A DNA stretch of 64,000 bases from Deltaproteobacteria bacterium (GTDB lineage: Bacteria; UBA10199; SPLOWO2-01-44-7): positions 1-64,000 of the forward strand of contig JACQMB010000145.1 in NCBI GenBank assembly GCA_016203765.1, read 5' to 3'. Below the pieces are notes generated by a model that saw only the letters and a list, made by a program, of their open reading frames with translations, was not told the origin of the DNA and did not search any database. Positions 42,526 through 51,160 of this stretch are shown piece by piece. The first letter of the stretch is position 1, and every line of letters starts with the position of its first letter. A program made the position numbers and the translations under genes.

Positions 42526-43742
42526 CGAGAAAAACAAACATTTGTGTTTTGGGCCTGGGATACATCGGCCTTCCCACCGCCTGCCTCTTTGCCCAGGCCG
42601 GCTTTCAAGTTTTGGGGGTTGATATCAATCCGGAGGTCGTTGAGGGGGTCAATGCCGGCGATTCCCATCTTGATTTGGAGCCGGATCTTAGCGAGGCCTT
42701 GGCGGGCGTGGTTCGGGAAGGAAGGCTTCAGGCCGCCTGCAAGCCCGTCCCGGCCGATTTATTTCTCATCTGCGTTCCAACTCCCTTTAAAGAGGAGCAT
42801 CAGGCCGATCTGACCTATATTGAAGCCGCCTTGGATTCGATCTTGCCTTTCATCCGGCCCGGCAACACGATCGTTTTGGAAAGCACCTCTCCTCCGGGGA
42901 CCACGGAAAAAGTCGTGGCCGGGGCTTTGAAAACAAAAGGTTTTACCGCGGGCAAGGATTGTTTTGTCGCCTACTGTCCGGAACGGGTTTTGCCCGGAAA
43001 AATTATGCGGGAGTTGAAGGTCAATGCCCGTATCGTGGGGGGAGTAACCCCCGCCTGCGGCAGGCAGGCCAGCCAATTTTATAAAAAAATAGTTGACGCC
43101 GAGGTGATGGAGACGACGGCCCGCACCGCCGAGGTGGTCAAACTGGTGGAAAACAGTTTTCGCGATGTCAATATCGCCTTCGCCAACGAGATTTCAATGT
43201 TTTGCGACCGATTGCAGGTTTCTCACCGGGAAGTGATTCGGCTGGCCAACCATCATCCCCGCGTGAATATTTTGACTCCCGGCCCGGGCGTGGGGGGGCA
43301 TTGCATCGCGGTCGACCCCTGGTTTTTGGTGGAGGCCCTGCCGGAACAGACGGCCCTGATCCGGACGGCCCGTAATGTCAATCTATCCAAGACGCGTTAC
43401 GTCATCAGCACCATTCATCGGAATGTGAATGAGCGATTTAAGGCCACGGGCCTTTTTCAAAAAGTTTATCTTTTTGGCATGACCTACAAGGCGGATGTGG
43501 CCGATTTTCGGGAGTCTCCGTCCATCGATATCTATCATGGCTTGGTCAAGGAGCTGGGCAAGATGGCCCACCTCTATGTCGTGGATCCCTATCTGGATGA
43601 AGGCGGCTATGGCCTTTCCGAAAGATTGCCGGCGGTTCCTTTAGATCAAGTGCCGTCGATGGCGGCGAGTATCCTTTGGGTTCAATTGACAGCCCACCGA
43701 TCTTTTCAGGGGTTGAATTTTACGCTCAATTTCAGTTCTTAA
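42522..43742 (+). CDS. wecC: UDP-N-acetyl-D-mannosamine dehydrogenase
   Basis: A 406-residue UDP-glucose/GDP-mannose dehydrogenase family enzyme. VLGLGYIGLPTA binds NAD, Lys207 is in the VVKLVENSF helix, and the catalytic Cys261 is in GVGGHCIAVDPWF. The four-electron oxidation gives UDP-ManNAcA, the donor for the WecG/TagA-type transferase at 48828. ATGA coupling to wecB. It is the last gene of the + strand block; the opposite-strand block ends 7 bases downstream. Confidence 0.92.
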   Translation: MTRKTNICVLGLGYIGLPTACLFAQAGFQVLGVDINPEVVEGVNAGDSHLDLEPDLSEALAGVVREGRLQAACKPVPADLFLICVPTPFKEEHQADLTYIEAALDSILPFIRPGNTIVLESTSPPGTTEKVVAGALKTKGFTAGKDCFVAYCPERVLPGKIMRELKVNARIVGGVTPACGRQASQFYKKIVDAEVMETTARTAEVVKLVENSFRDVNIAFANEISMFCDRLQVSHREVIRLANHHPRVNILTPGPGVGGHCIAVDPWFLVEALPEQTALIRTARNVNLSKTRYVISTIHRNVNERFKATGLFQKVYLFGMTYKADVADFRESPSIDIYHGLVKELGKMAHLYVVDPYLDEGGYGLSERLPAVPLDQVPSMAASILWVQLTAHRSFQGLNFTLNFSS

Positions 43743-43749
43743 TCCTCTC

Positions 43750-44826
43750 TTAATCCTCCAAAAGGGAGGCGGCCGCTTCCAGCCCGCAATAAACCCAAGC
43801 CTGCGTCCAGCGGGCAAAAACGGTTTTGTCGGCCGGCCTGCGGCCCTTCCGGTAAGCAAACCGCCCTTCGCCTAAATAGGCCTCCCGCCTCAACCAATCC
43901 ACAATTTTTTCCGCCTGGTTTCGAGCCGTCTCCCGATCCAACCACCCCCCCTTAACCATTTCTCCCAACAGGATCAATCCGACGGCGGCCGAATGGGTTT
44001 CCAGGGGATAGGTTTGGTTGTCATAGTAGCGGGGTTTTCCGTCCGTGGTAAAGGCGTGCGCCAGATAATAATTTAATCCGTTTTGAACGGCCTTTTTTAT
44101 TTTCTCATTCGGCAGGGCGGAATGGATATTCGATAAGGCGATTAAATTATAAGCGGTATGAAAATTATCACACCATTGGTGGTGGGGAAGAGTGCCGTAG
44201 GGCCAGCGGCCGGACGGTTCCTGGGCTTCCAATGAAATTTCCGCCGCCCGAAGCGCGTCGGGTTGAAAGGGGAGGTGCCGCGCCGCCGCCTCGGCTCCCA
44301 AAAGATTGGCGTTATGAACCAGGATGGCCTCGCGCGCGACGTAGGAAAAAAACCCCTCCCGCTTTTTATAAAAACAGTCATGGAGGGCCTGGACCGATTG
44401 TTGAGGGTTGACGGAGGCCCGGTTCAAGGCCCGAAGACAAAGGGCCGACAGAACCAGGTTCGGCTCTTTCGCCTTGAGATAAAAGGCCTTGGAGGCCCAG
44501 GGGAAGGGATAACCCCAGAGATGAGTCCCCGGTGTTCGCAAATCAAGGAGGCGCGGGACGGCCCTGTCCAAAAACTCCGTTTTGCCGGCTTCCACGGCCC
44601 CCAATATCCCCGCCGCCCAGCTCATCGGGTTTTCCTGGGGGGAAACAAAAAGCCAGGGCCGGATATTGAAGGGAAACCGTTTGACGAATTGCAAAAAGGC
44701 GACGGCCGGGAAACCCCTCCCCAAAATTTTTTGCAAAGGTGTGTTTAGGCCGTCAAAGGGGTCAAAACCCTTCCATCCGTTTGTTTCGAGCCAACCGAAA
44801 ACTTCTTCTTTGATGGTTTCAAGCAT
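43750..44826 (-). CDS. Alpha/alpha-toroid-like protein of glycan locus
   Basis: A 358-residue soluble protein read on the minus strand from ATG 44826. It is helix-rich with repeated aromatic and Gly/Pro patterns such as RWPYGTLPHHQWCDNFHTAYNL and RYYDNQTYPLETHSA, the look of an (alpha/alpha)6 toroid of glycoside hydrolase or terpene-cyclase-like type. No nucleophile pair is certain. It overlaps the bi-domain oxidoreductase gene by 8 bases and could process or trim the glycan. I know related proteins beside such oxidoreductases in polysaccharide loci but not their activity. Confidence 0.6.
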   Translation of the reverse strand: MLETIKEEVFGWLETNGWKGFDPFDGLNTPLQKILGRGFPAVAFLQFVKRFPFNIRPWLFVSPQENPMSWAAGILGAVEAGKTEFLDRAVPRLLDLRTPGTHLWGYPFPWASKAFYLKAKEPNLVLSALCLRALNRASVNPQQSVQALHDCFYKKREGFFSYVAREAILVHNANLLGAEAAARHLPFQPDALRAAEISLEAQEPSGRWPYGTLPHHQWCDNFHTAYNLIALSNIHSALPNEKIKKAVQNGLNYYLAHAFTTDGKPRYYDNQTYPLETHSAAVGLILLGEMVKGGWLDRETARNQAEKIVDWLRREAYLGEGRFAYRKGRRPADKTVFARWTQAWVYCGLEAAASLLED

Positions 44827-46861
44827 CAACGAGGATCGGTCTTCCTTTGCCGAGGCTTTGTCTGCACGCCAGGGTGGCGAGGGTGGTATTCCAAATGGCT
44901 TCGGCGGCGATGGGGGCCGATTTTCTGTCTCCTTGCCGGCAGGCGGCAATAAAGGCTTGCAACAATCCCGATTGCCCCTTCTCTTTTTGAAAATCATCCA
45001 GGACGGCCGATTTCCCTTCCCCGTGCACTTCCAGATATTCCTTTTCCAGGCTCGGATCCCCCGCCGCCAAATAAAGGATGGAGGCCAGGGCGCCGTTGGC
45101 GCATTCCAGCGTCACATGAAATTCCTGGTCGAAGCCTATGGCAAAGACTTTGCGAATCGGGCTTGCCGCCAGATAGCCCGCCAGGTCGATGAAGTGACAG
45201 CCCTCGCCCAGCAGTCTTCCCCCTCCGATTTCGGGAATGTGCAACCAGTGATCGGCTTTTAATTTGCCGGCGTTGATTCGGTAGATAATATGCTTGGCCC
45301 CGTCGGGAAAGAGCGATTTTATTTTTTGAATCTGCGGGGCAAAACGGCGGTTAAAACCTACGCACAAAAGACCTTTGGAATTTTGGTATTCCTCGCGGAT
45401 CGCCGCGAACTCTTCCAGGCTCAAACAAAGCGGTTTTTCCACGAAGACGTTTTTGTTTTGCCTCAGGCCGGAGACGACGTATTCGGCATGACTGTCATGC
45501 CGGGTGACGATGAAGATCGTGCCGATGGTTTCCGAATGGAGAACGGCCTCCGGCGTGGCCTGTCCCTTTAATCCGGAAGCGGTGGCGATGGCTTCGATCC
45601 TCACGGCGGGAATTTTTTTCAGATTGGGGAGGAGCTGGGAGGCGGCATAGTTGCCCATCCCGATCAAACCTATTTGGAGCGGCTCTCTTGTTTGGGCCGG
45701 AGCGACCAGACGGGCTTTGGGCGGAGCGGGGGGCCGGGGAGGCGTCTTATATTCCAGAAGAATGCCGAGGTAGGGTGTCTCGGTTCCATTCAACAGGGCA
45801 AAGGCCGCTTCGGACTTTTCAAACGCAAAGCGATGGGTAATCAGCGGGGTTAAATCGATTCGCCGGGAGGCCAGCAGATCCAAAAAGGCCTCCATATTTC
45901 GCTGTTCGGTGAAGCGGACGTAGCCGGCCGGATAATCGAGCCCCAGTTCCTCATAGAAGGGATCGTAGCGGCCCGGCCCGTAGGAGCGGCTCAGCCGGAT
46001 GTCGAGTTCCTTTTGATAGTAGATATCACGGGGGAATTGGGTCCCCACGTTTCCCACCACCACGACCCGTCCTTTCTCCCTGCACAACAGTCCGGCCTGT
46101 TCCATCAAACCATTGGCGGATGTGGATGCGGTAATCAAAACGCCGTCCGCGCCGCGCCCCCGAGTCCACGCTTCCGCTTTTGCTTCGAGGTGAGGATCGT
46201 TGCCCAACGCGGTCTCCATGTCGTTTTTATCGGCCTGTTCCAGTTTCCAGGGATCCAGATCGGTGGCCAGGACAAAACAGCCGCATGCCTTCAAGAGCCG
46301 CGCCGTCATCTGCCCCAGCAGACCCATCCCCAACACGACAAAACGCTCGCCCATTTTGGGATCAGCCTGACGCACGCCTTGCAGTGCGATGGCCCCGAGG
46401 GTGGTGAAGGCGGCCTGATCGAGCGGCGTGCCGGGCGGCACCTTGACCGCCAGGCGGTGCGGGACCGCGTTATATTCGGCATGATTGGCAAAACCGGCGC
46501 CGGCGCAGGCTACCGTGTCGCCGACTTGAATCCCATCCACCCAATCCCCGACTTCCTCGACGATGCCGACCAGGGAATAACCGAGCGGGATCGGTTCTCC
46601 CAATTTCTTGCGGACGAATTGCAAGGTGGAAAACCAGCCTTCTCTTTTTGCCTTTTGCAAAACTTTTTTGACCAGATCGGGACGGGATCGGGCCTTTTGC
46701 CATAATGACATTTTGGCGACATCGACTTTCGTCTTTTCGGTTCCGGCGCTGATGGCGGAATAGAGGGTGCGCACGAGAACGGAGGAGGGACGCGTTTGGG
46801 GCATGGGAATTTCCGCCGCGTTTAATTCGCCCGTCTGATAATTTTGGACAACCTGTTTCAT
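44819..46861 (-). CDS. Bi-domain oxidoreductase (zinc-type alcohol dehydrogenase plus Gfo/Idh)
   Basis: A 680-residue fusion. Residues ~1-350 are a medium-chain dehydrogenase (SAGTEKTKV, VVLGMGLLGQMTA, HRFAFEKSEAAFALLNG), lacking an obvious structural zinc lobe. Residues ~373-680 are Gfo/Idh: LQIGLIGMGNYA, then VEKPLCLS with the catalytic lysine, and GGRLLGEGCHFIDL. Fusions of this design recur in sugar loci, often with heparinase-like or toroid proteins, and should carry out linked oxidation and reduction on one nucleotide sugar. It overlaps AsnB by 4 bases. Confidence 0.85.
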   Translation of the reverse strand: MKQVVQNYQTGELNAAEIPMPQTRPSSVLVRTLYSAISAGTEKTKVDVAKMSLWQKARSRPDLVKKVLQKAKREGWFSTLQFVRKKLGEPIPLGYSLVGIVEEVGDWVDGIQVGDTVACAGAGFANHAEYNAVPHRLAVKVPPGTPLDQAAFTTLGAIALQGVRQADPKMGERFVVLGMGLLGQMTARLLKACGCFVLATDLDPWKLEQADKNDMETALGNDPHLEAKAEAWTRGRGADGVLITASTSANGLMEQAGLLCREKGRVVVVGNVGTQFPRDIYYQKELDIRLSRSYGPGRYDPFYEELGLDYPAGYVRFTEQRNMEAFLDLLASRRIDLTPLITHRFAFEKSEAAFALLNGTETPYLGILLEYKTPPRPPAPPKARLVAPAQTREPLQIGLIGMGNYAASQLLPNLKKIPAVRIEAIATASGLKGQATPEAVLHSETIGTIFIVTRHDSHAEYVVSGLRQNKNVFVEKPLCLSLEEFAAIREEYQNSKGLLCVGFNRRFAPQIQKIKSLFPDGAKHIIYRINAGKLKADHWLHIPEIGGGRLLGEGCHFIDLAGYLAASPIRKVFAIGFDQEFHVTLECANGALASILYLAAGDPSLEKEYLEVHGEGKSAVLDDFQKEKGQSGLLQAFIAACRQGDRKSAPIAAEAIWNTTLATLACRQSLGKGRPILVDA

Positions 46862-48828
46862 CGATCGATATATTGCCGGGTCCAGAGTTCCAGCGACATC
46901 AACATCCAGATTTTGAGGGCGTGGTCTTCCTTTCCGCTGAAAAATTCCTCTTGCAACTTCAGGATCGCCGGTTTTTGAAACCAGCCCCTCTTGCCTAAAC
47001 CGTTCGCCCCTAACAATTCCCTTTGCATCTCCCTTAAACCGCCGCGGAGCCAGGAACGGACCGGAGCCCCGAACCCCGCCTTCTTACGCCAAATAATCCG
47101 GCTTGGCAAGAAGGGCTCGGCGGCTTTTTTCAACAGCCATTTTCCCTCCAATTTGCCTCGGCGCCATCTCAACAAACGGTCGGGAGCTTGTTGCAAGGCG
47201 AGGCGGACCAATTCGATATCCAAAAAGGGGACGCGCACCTCGATGCCGTTGGCCATCGAGGTCTTGTCGGTGTAGGCCAAGTTGAGACAGGGGAGGTAGG
47301 TCACCAAATCGAGGAGGAGGGCCTGGCGGAGCGGAGCAATCGGTGACAACCCATTGATTTTATTGGTAATTTTTTGATGGGTAGCTTCTGTTCCGCCGGC
47401 CCCGTTTTGCCACGGGCCGTCGCCGGCCAACAGGGCCGGATGCTCGGTCGGCAAAAAATAACTCTCCATGGCGATGTAGTGTTGCAGTGAGTCCCCGTCC
47501 ATCCCTTTCAAAAATTTTTTGAGGGAGCGCCCCCATTTGGCCCGGCGGCTTTTGCCGGCGCCGGGAAGGGAGTCACTGAGACACTGAATCGTTTGAGTAA
47601 AAAGCTTCGGCATTTTTCGAAAGTATTGCGCGTAGACCAGCGCCTTTTGCCGGGGATAGCCGGCGAAGAGTTCATCCCCGCCCATGCCGGAGAGCATGAC
47701 GGTCAGGCCGTTTTTTTTTGCCGCTTCGCAAATCAGATACGAGGAGACGGCGGCCGGATCGCCGAGCGGTTCATCCAGATGCCAAACGACTTTGGGAAGC
47801 AGTTCGCCCACATTGGGGGACAAGAGAATTTCCTGATGAGGGATTTGGAGCGCCCGGGAGACTTGCCGGGCAAAGGGGAGGTCGTCCGGGACAATGTCAA
47901 AGGCCAAATCTTCCTTTCGATATCCGATGGAAAATGTTTGATGCGTTTTTTGCATCAACGCGACGACGAGAGAGCTGTCGAGGCCGCCGCTTAAAAAGGC
48001 TCCCAGGGGGACATCGGAGACAAGTTCTTCCCGCACCGCGCGGGCGAGATTTTCTCTCAAAGCCGGCAGACCGCCGGCTTGGCGCTCGCCGCGGCAATCA
48101 AAGGGAGACCAGTATGTCGATTGGGACGTTTCCCCCGTGTTCAGATCGAAAGTCAATAAGGTTGCCGGCTCCAATTTAAAAATATTTTTCAATCCGGTTT
48201 GTTCCCCGGGAATCCACAAGAACTGAAGATACTGCCGGAGGGCGTCAAAATCGGCATCGGCCTCGAAATGTTTGATGGTCAGAAAGGCCTTAAGCTCCGA
48301 GGCAAAATAAAACAGGCCGCTCCGGCGCGTATAATAAAGGGGTTTGACCCCCAGGTGATCCCGCGCCAGAAAAACCCGGTTTTTTCTTAAATCGGCCAGG
48401 GCGAAGGCGAAAATGCCGCGGAGTTTTTCCACGCATTGTATTCCCCAGGCGCGGTAGGCCTCCAGGAAAACTTCCGTGTCGGAGGCGGTTTGAAAAACGG
48501 CGCCGCCTTTTGTCAATTCTTCGCGCAGTTCGCGAAAATTGTAGATTTCGCCGTTGTAGGCGAGAAAAATTTTTCCCTTTTCACGCACCATCGGCTGGCG
48601 GGCGGCCTCGCTCAGGTCGAGAATGCTCAAGCGCCGGTGACCGAAGGCGGCGCGGGGTCTTGCCTGGGCGTCCAACGTTTGCAAAGGTTTGGCCAAGGCC
48701 GGCCCTTCCCAAAAGTAGCCGAAATCATCGGGTCCGCGATGCGTCAGGGCCCGATTCATCTTTTGCAGGTCTTCTCCCCACCCTTCCGGAAGGGGGGAGG
48801 GAGAGACCATTCCGACAATGCCGCACAT
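46858..48828 (-). CDS. asnB: Glutamine-hydrolysing asparagine synthase family protein
   Basis: A 656-residue AsnB. Initiator-adjacent Cys2 (MCGIVG) is the N-terminal nucleophile of the glutaminase domain, with RGPDD, AYNGEIYN and GIFAFALAD; the ATP-pyrophosphatase motif SGGLDSS is at 280-286. In glycan loci such enzymes amidate uronic acids or other carboxylates, consistent with ManNAcA made by WecB/WecC. I chose ATG 48828 so that Cys2 follows the Met; an upstream in-frame start (48897) would bury it and block maturation. It overlaps the WecG-like gene by one base. Confidence 0.88.
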   Translation of the reverse strand: MCGIVGMVSPSPLPEGWGEDLQKMNRALTHRGPDDFGYFWEGPALAKPLQTLDAQARPRAAFGHRRLSILDLSEAARQPMVREKGKIFLAYNGEIYNFRELREELTKGGAVFQTASDTEVFLEAYRAWGIQCVEKLRGIFAFALADLRKNRVFLARDHLGVKPLYYTRRSGLFYFASELKAFLTIKHFEADADFDALRQYLQFLWIPGEQTGLKNIFKLEPATLLTFDLNTGETSQSTYWSPFDCRGERQAGGLPALRENLARAVREELVSDVPLGAFLSGGLDSSLVVALMQKTHQTFSIGYRKEDLAFDIVPDDLPFARQVSRALQIPHQEILLSPNVGELLPKVVWHLDEPLGDPAAVSSYLICEAAKKNGLTVMLSGMGGDELFAGYPRQKALVYAQYFRKMPKLFTQTIQCLSDSLPGAGKSRRAKWGRSLKKFLKGMDGDSLQHYIAMESYFLPTEHPALLAGDGPWQNGAGGTEATHQKITNKINGLSPIAPLRQALLLDLVTYLPCLNLAYTDKTSMANGIEVRVPFLDIELVRLALQQAPDRLLRWRRGKLEGKWLLKKAAEPFLPSRIIWRKKAGFGAPVRSWLRGGLREMQRELLGANGLGKRGWFQKPAILKLQEEFFSGKEDHALKIWMLMSLELWTRQYIDR

Positions 48829-49583
48829 TATTTTTTCCTTTTTTGGTGGAGGTATTCCTTGAAAACCATGTATACAAAGCGGCGGTTGGTTTGCCAATAG
48901 CGTTTAAAGAGGCGCCGGGGCTCCTGGGCCATGCGAAAAAACCACTCCAGACCCGTTTGCTGCAGCCATCGGGGGGCCCGTTTCGTTTTTCCCGCCAGGA
49001 TGTCGAAACTCCCCCCGACCCCCATGGAGAAGGGGACCTGCATGACCTCCCTGAACCGGCTCAAAAAAATTTCTTTTTTGGGCGTCGGCATGCCGACAAA
49101 AAGAATGTCGGCCTTGGACTCCCGGATCTGGGATGCGACTGACGCGGCCTCCTCCTCCGGGAAATAACCGTCCCTCTTTCCCGCGAGGATCAGGCCGGGA
49201 TGCCGTTGTTGCAGGCGACGGCTCATTTGCTCCAAAACATTGCGCGTGCCTCCCAGGAAGAAAACCCGCCATCCTTTTTGTTCCGCCGATTTTAACAGGG
49301 CCACGATCAAATCCGACCCTGAAACTTTTTCGGGCACCGGAATCCCAAGCAGACGGGCCGCCCAAACGACCGGCTGACCGTCAATATTGATCAGGTCGCT
49401 TTCCCGGATGCTTTGTTTCAACAGGGGATCCCTTTGCGCCAAAACGATTTTGGCCGCGTTGACCACGGTATGCCGGCAAAAGGGGGAGCGTTTTTGAACG
49501 GCGTTTTCGATCCAATCGAGCGTTTGCGTCATGGAAAGGCAGTCGATGGGGCAGTCAAGAAATGAATAACGATGCGGGCTCAC
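48828..49583 (-). CDS. WecG/TagA/CpsF family glycosyltransferase
   Basis: A 251-residue GT26 enzyme: FLDCPIDCLSMTQTLDWIE, VNIDGQPVVWAARLLG-type donor region, FLGGTRNVLEQM, LFVGMPTPKKEIFL and VGGSFDILAGKTKRAPRW. Family members add ManNAcA or ManNAc to lipid-linked GlcNAc, matching the UDP-ManNAcA made by WecB/WecC in this locus, so it probably adds the second sugar of the repeat. The start is GTG 49583. A 78-base gap separates it from the next upstream gene. Confidence 0.9.
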   Translation of the reverse strand: MSPHRYSFLDCPIDCLSMTQTLDWIENAVQKRSPFCRHTVVNAAKIVLAQRDPLLKQSIRESDLINIDGQPVVWAARLLGIPVPEKVSGSDLIVALLKSAEQKGWRVFFLGGTRNVLEQMSRRLQQRHPGLILAGKRDGYFPEEEAASVASQIRESKADILFVGMPTPKKEIFLSRFREVMQVPFSMGVGGSFDILAGKTKRAPRWLQQTGLEWFFRMAQEPRRLFKRYWQTNRRFVYMVFKEYLHQKRKK

Positions 49584-49661
49584 CGATCTACCAAAAAGGA
49601 TAAATATCTTCCTGCGGATTTTTTTTGGTGAAAAGACAACGGATCCTGAAAAAAAACACCT

Positions 49662-50576
49662 TCAGTTTTTTAAACAGCATATGCATTCCATTTCTCCGGA
49701 ATTGCGTAACACAGCCCACTGCAGAAAGACAAGGGGGGAAAAAAGGGCCGTGGCGGGGAGAAAAAACCAGGCCTGGCGGGGCGGGGTCTTCAATTTTAAG
49801 CGGTGGCTGAGCCAGTTGCAAAAGGAGACCGAAAAGTCGCCGGGGTCAAAAATGCGGTTGTAGCGGTTCATCCGTAAACCGGCCCGCTCCAGGAGTCGTC
49901 CCAGGGAACGGTGGGTCGGAAAAATTTGATGACGCGGAATTTGAAGCCCCGACCAATGCCGGGGAAAGACAAAACGCCAGAGGGAATTCCAATTCGGAAC
50001 TTCCATGACCAAGAGGCCCTTTGGTTTTAGCAGGCGGGACAAGAGGGACAAGGCCTCCAAGGGGCGGGGGAGGTGCTCCAGAACGCTGTAGAGCGTAATG
50101 ACGTCATACGATTTTTTAAAGGGAAACCGCAGAAAGTCGCCTTCCATCCAGTCCACTCCGGAAAGAGTGGCTTGGCCGGGCGGCGGTTTAAAATCGATGC
50201 CGGCCAATTGACAACGCTCCCCCCACTTCTCCTTTAAGTAGGCCAGAAAGGCGCCGTCGCCGTAGCCGACCTCCAATAAAGAAGAGGGGATCCCTTGGCA
50301 GGCGTTTTGGATTCTCCGCCGGCGGAACAGGTAGCGGGGCCGGTACAATTGTTGAGACAACCCTGACCGTCGTCCTTTTAACTGCGTATAGTAATGGGCG
50401 GGATAACGGTCGGGCAGGTTTTCTTCCGCCGGCCGGGGAGAGAGGTAGATAAAATGACAATCGAGACATTGGGCGACGCTGAATCGGCCGCCGGTGCCCG
50501 CCTCCACGTCGGTCAGATCGGCGCGCAATATTTTTTTTTGTGACTTGCCGCAGAAAAGGCAATTTTCGATGTTCAT
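49662..50576 (-). CDS. Zinc-ribbon class I methyltransferase
   Basis: A 304-residue protein. The N-terminus has CLFCGKSQKK and QCLDCHFIYLSPRP, a four-cysteine zinc ribbon, followed by a SAM core with LLEVGYGDGAFLAYL (motif I) and YDVITLYSVLEHLPRPLEAL. Hydrophobic segments lie near the C-terminus (ATALFSPLVFLQW). Such ribbon-containing methyltransferases are common in surface polysaccharide loci. ATG 50576 overlaps the upstream methyltransferase as ATGA. Confidence 0.8.
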   Translation of the reverse strand: MNIENCLFCGKSQKKILRADLTDVEAGTGGRFSVAQCLDCHFIYLSPRPAEENLPDRYPAHYYTQLKGRRSGLSQQLYRPRYLFRRRRIQNACQGIPSSLLEVGYGDGAFLAYLKEKWGERCQLAGIDFKPPPGQATLSGVDWMEGDFLRFPFKKSYDVITLYSVLEHLPRPLEALSLLSRLLKPKGLLVMEVPNWNSLWRFVFPRHWSGLQIPRHQIFPTHRSLGRLLERAGLRMNRYNRIFDPGDFSVSFCNWLSHRLKLKTPPRQAWFFLPATALFSPLVFLQWAVLRNSGEMECICCLKN

Positions 50577-51160
50577 CGGGTCTTGGCGAAAATCATGATG
50601 TTTTGAACTCCCCAAAAATGCATCGTCTCGGCCTGAACCACGTCGCAATGATCCCTCACGATGGACAACTCCTCCTCTTTGCTTCGGATAAAATTTCCGC
50701 GATCGAGGGCGGTCAGCATTCTCCCCCAGAGATTGATCCGGTTTTGCCGGAGGGGGTCGGTGAGGATGATGTGTCCGGAGACGATTCGGGTAAGGGAGGC
50801 CAGGAGGTTGTGAAAGTCCGCTTTCGGCAAATGATGGGATAAATCGATCAACAGGGCGGCGTCGAATTTTTTTTCCGCGAGATCAATCTGTTGCAAGGCG
50901 CGGCATTTAAATTGTCTTTTGGGAGCGCGGTATTTCCGGGAGGCGCTTTGGATGTAACCGGGGTCCATGTCGATCCCCAAATAATCCCCGTCGGTTATTT
51001 GTGAATACTGCCCCGTGCCGCAGCCGACATCCAGCACGGAGGCGCAAGGGGAGATGCCGAATTCCCGGATCAGGGCAAACCGCCGTTGATAGAGGTTGCC
51101 GAACAGGTCCAGCATCCTTCGAAACTGGCTCCAAACAAAAACATTTTCCAGGATATGCAT
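50573..51160 (-). CDS. Class I SAM-dependent methyltransferase
   Basis: A 195-residue methyltransferase. ASVLDVGCGTGQYSQI is motif I, YLGIDMDPGYI motif II, and FDAALLIDLSHHLP and SGHIILTDPL later core elements. Only the catalytic core is present, so the acceptor is recognised by loops I cannot assign. ATG 51160 shares one base with the upstream gene. It probably forms an operon with the adjacent ribbon methyltransferase. Confidence 0.85.
   Translation of the reverse strand: MHILENVFVWSQFRRMLDLFGNLYQRRFALIREFGISPCASVLDVGCGTGQYSQITDGDYLGIDMDPGYIQSASRKYRAPKRQFKCRALQQIDLAEKKFDAALLIDLSHHLPKADFHNLLASLTRIVSGHIILTDPLRQNRINLWGRMLTALDRGNFIRSKEEELSIVRDHCDVVQAETMHFWGVQNIMIFAKTR

Noticed and set aside
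43755..43769. Inverted repeat CCTCC-AAAAG-GGAGG near the convergent gene ends as a terminator
   Set aside because: Only a 5-bp stem, inside the last codons of the minus-strand gene, and without a U-run on either strand.
49588..49821. A 77-codon minus-strand open frame across the gap before the WecG-like gene
   Set aside because: It overlaps the end of the ribbon methyltransferase in another frame, has no motif, and no ribosome-binding site was seen.
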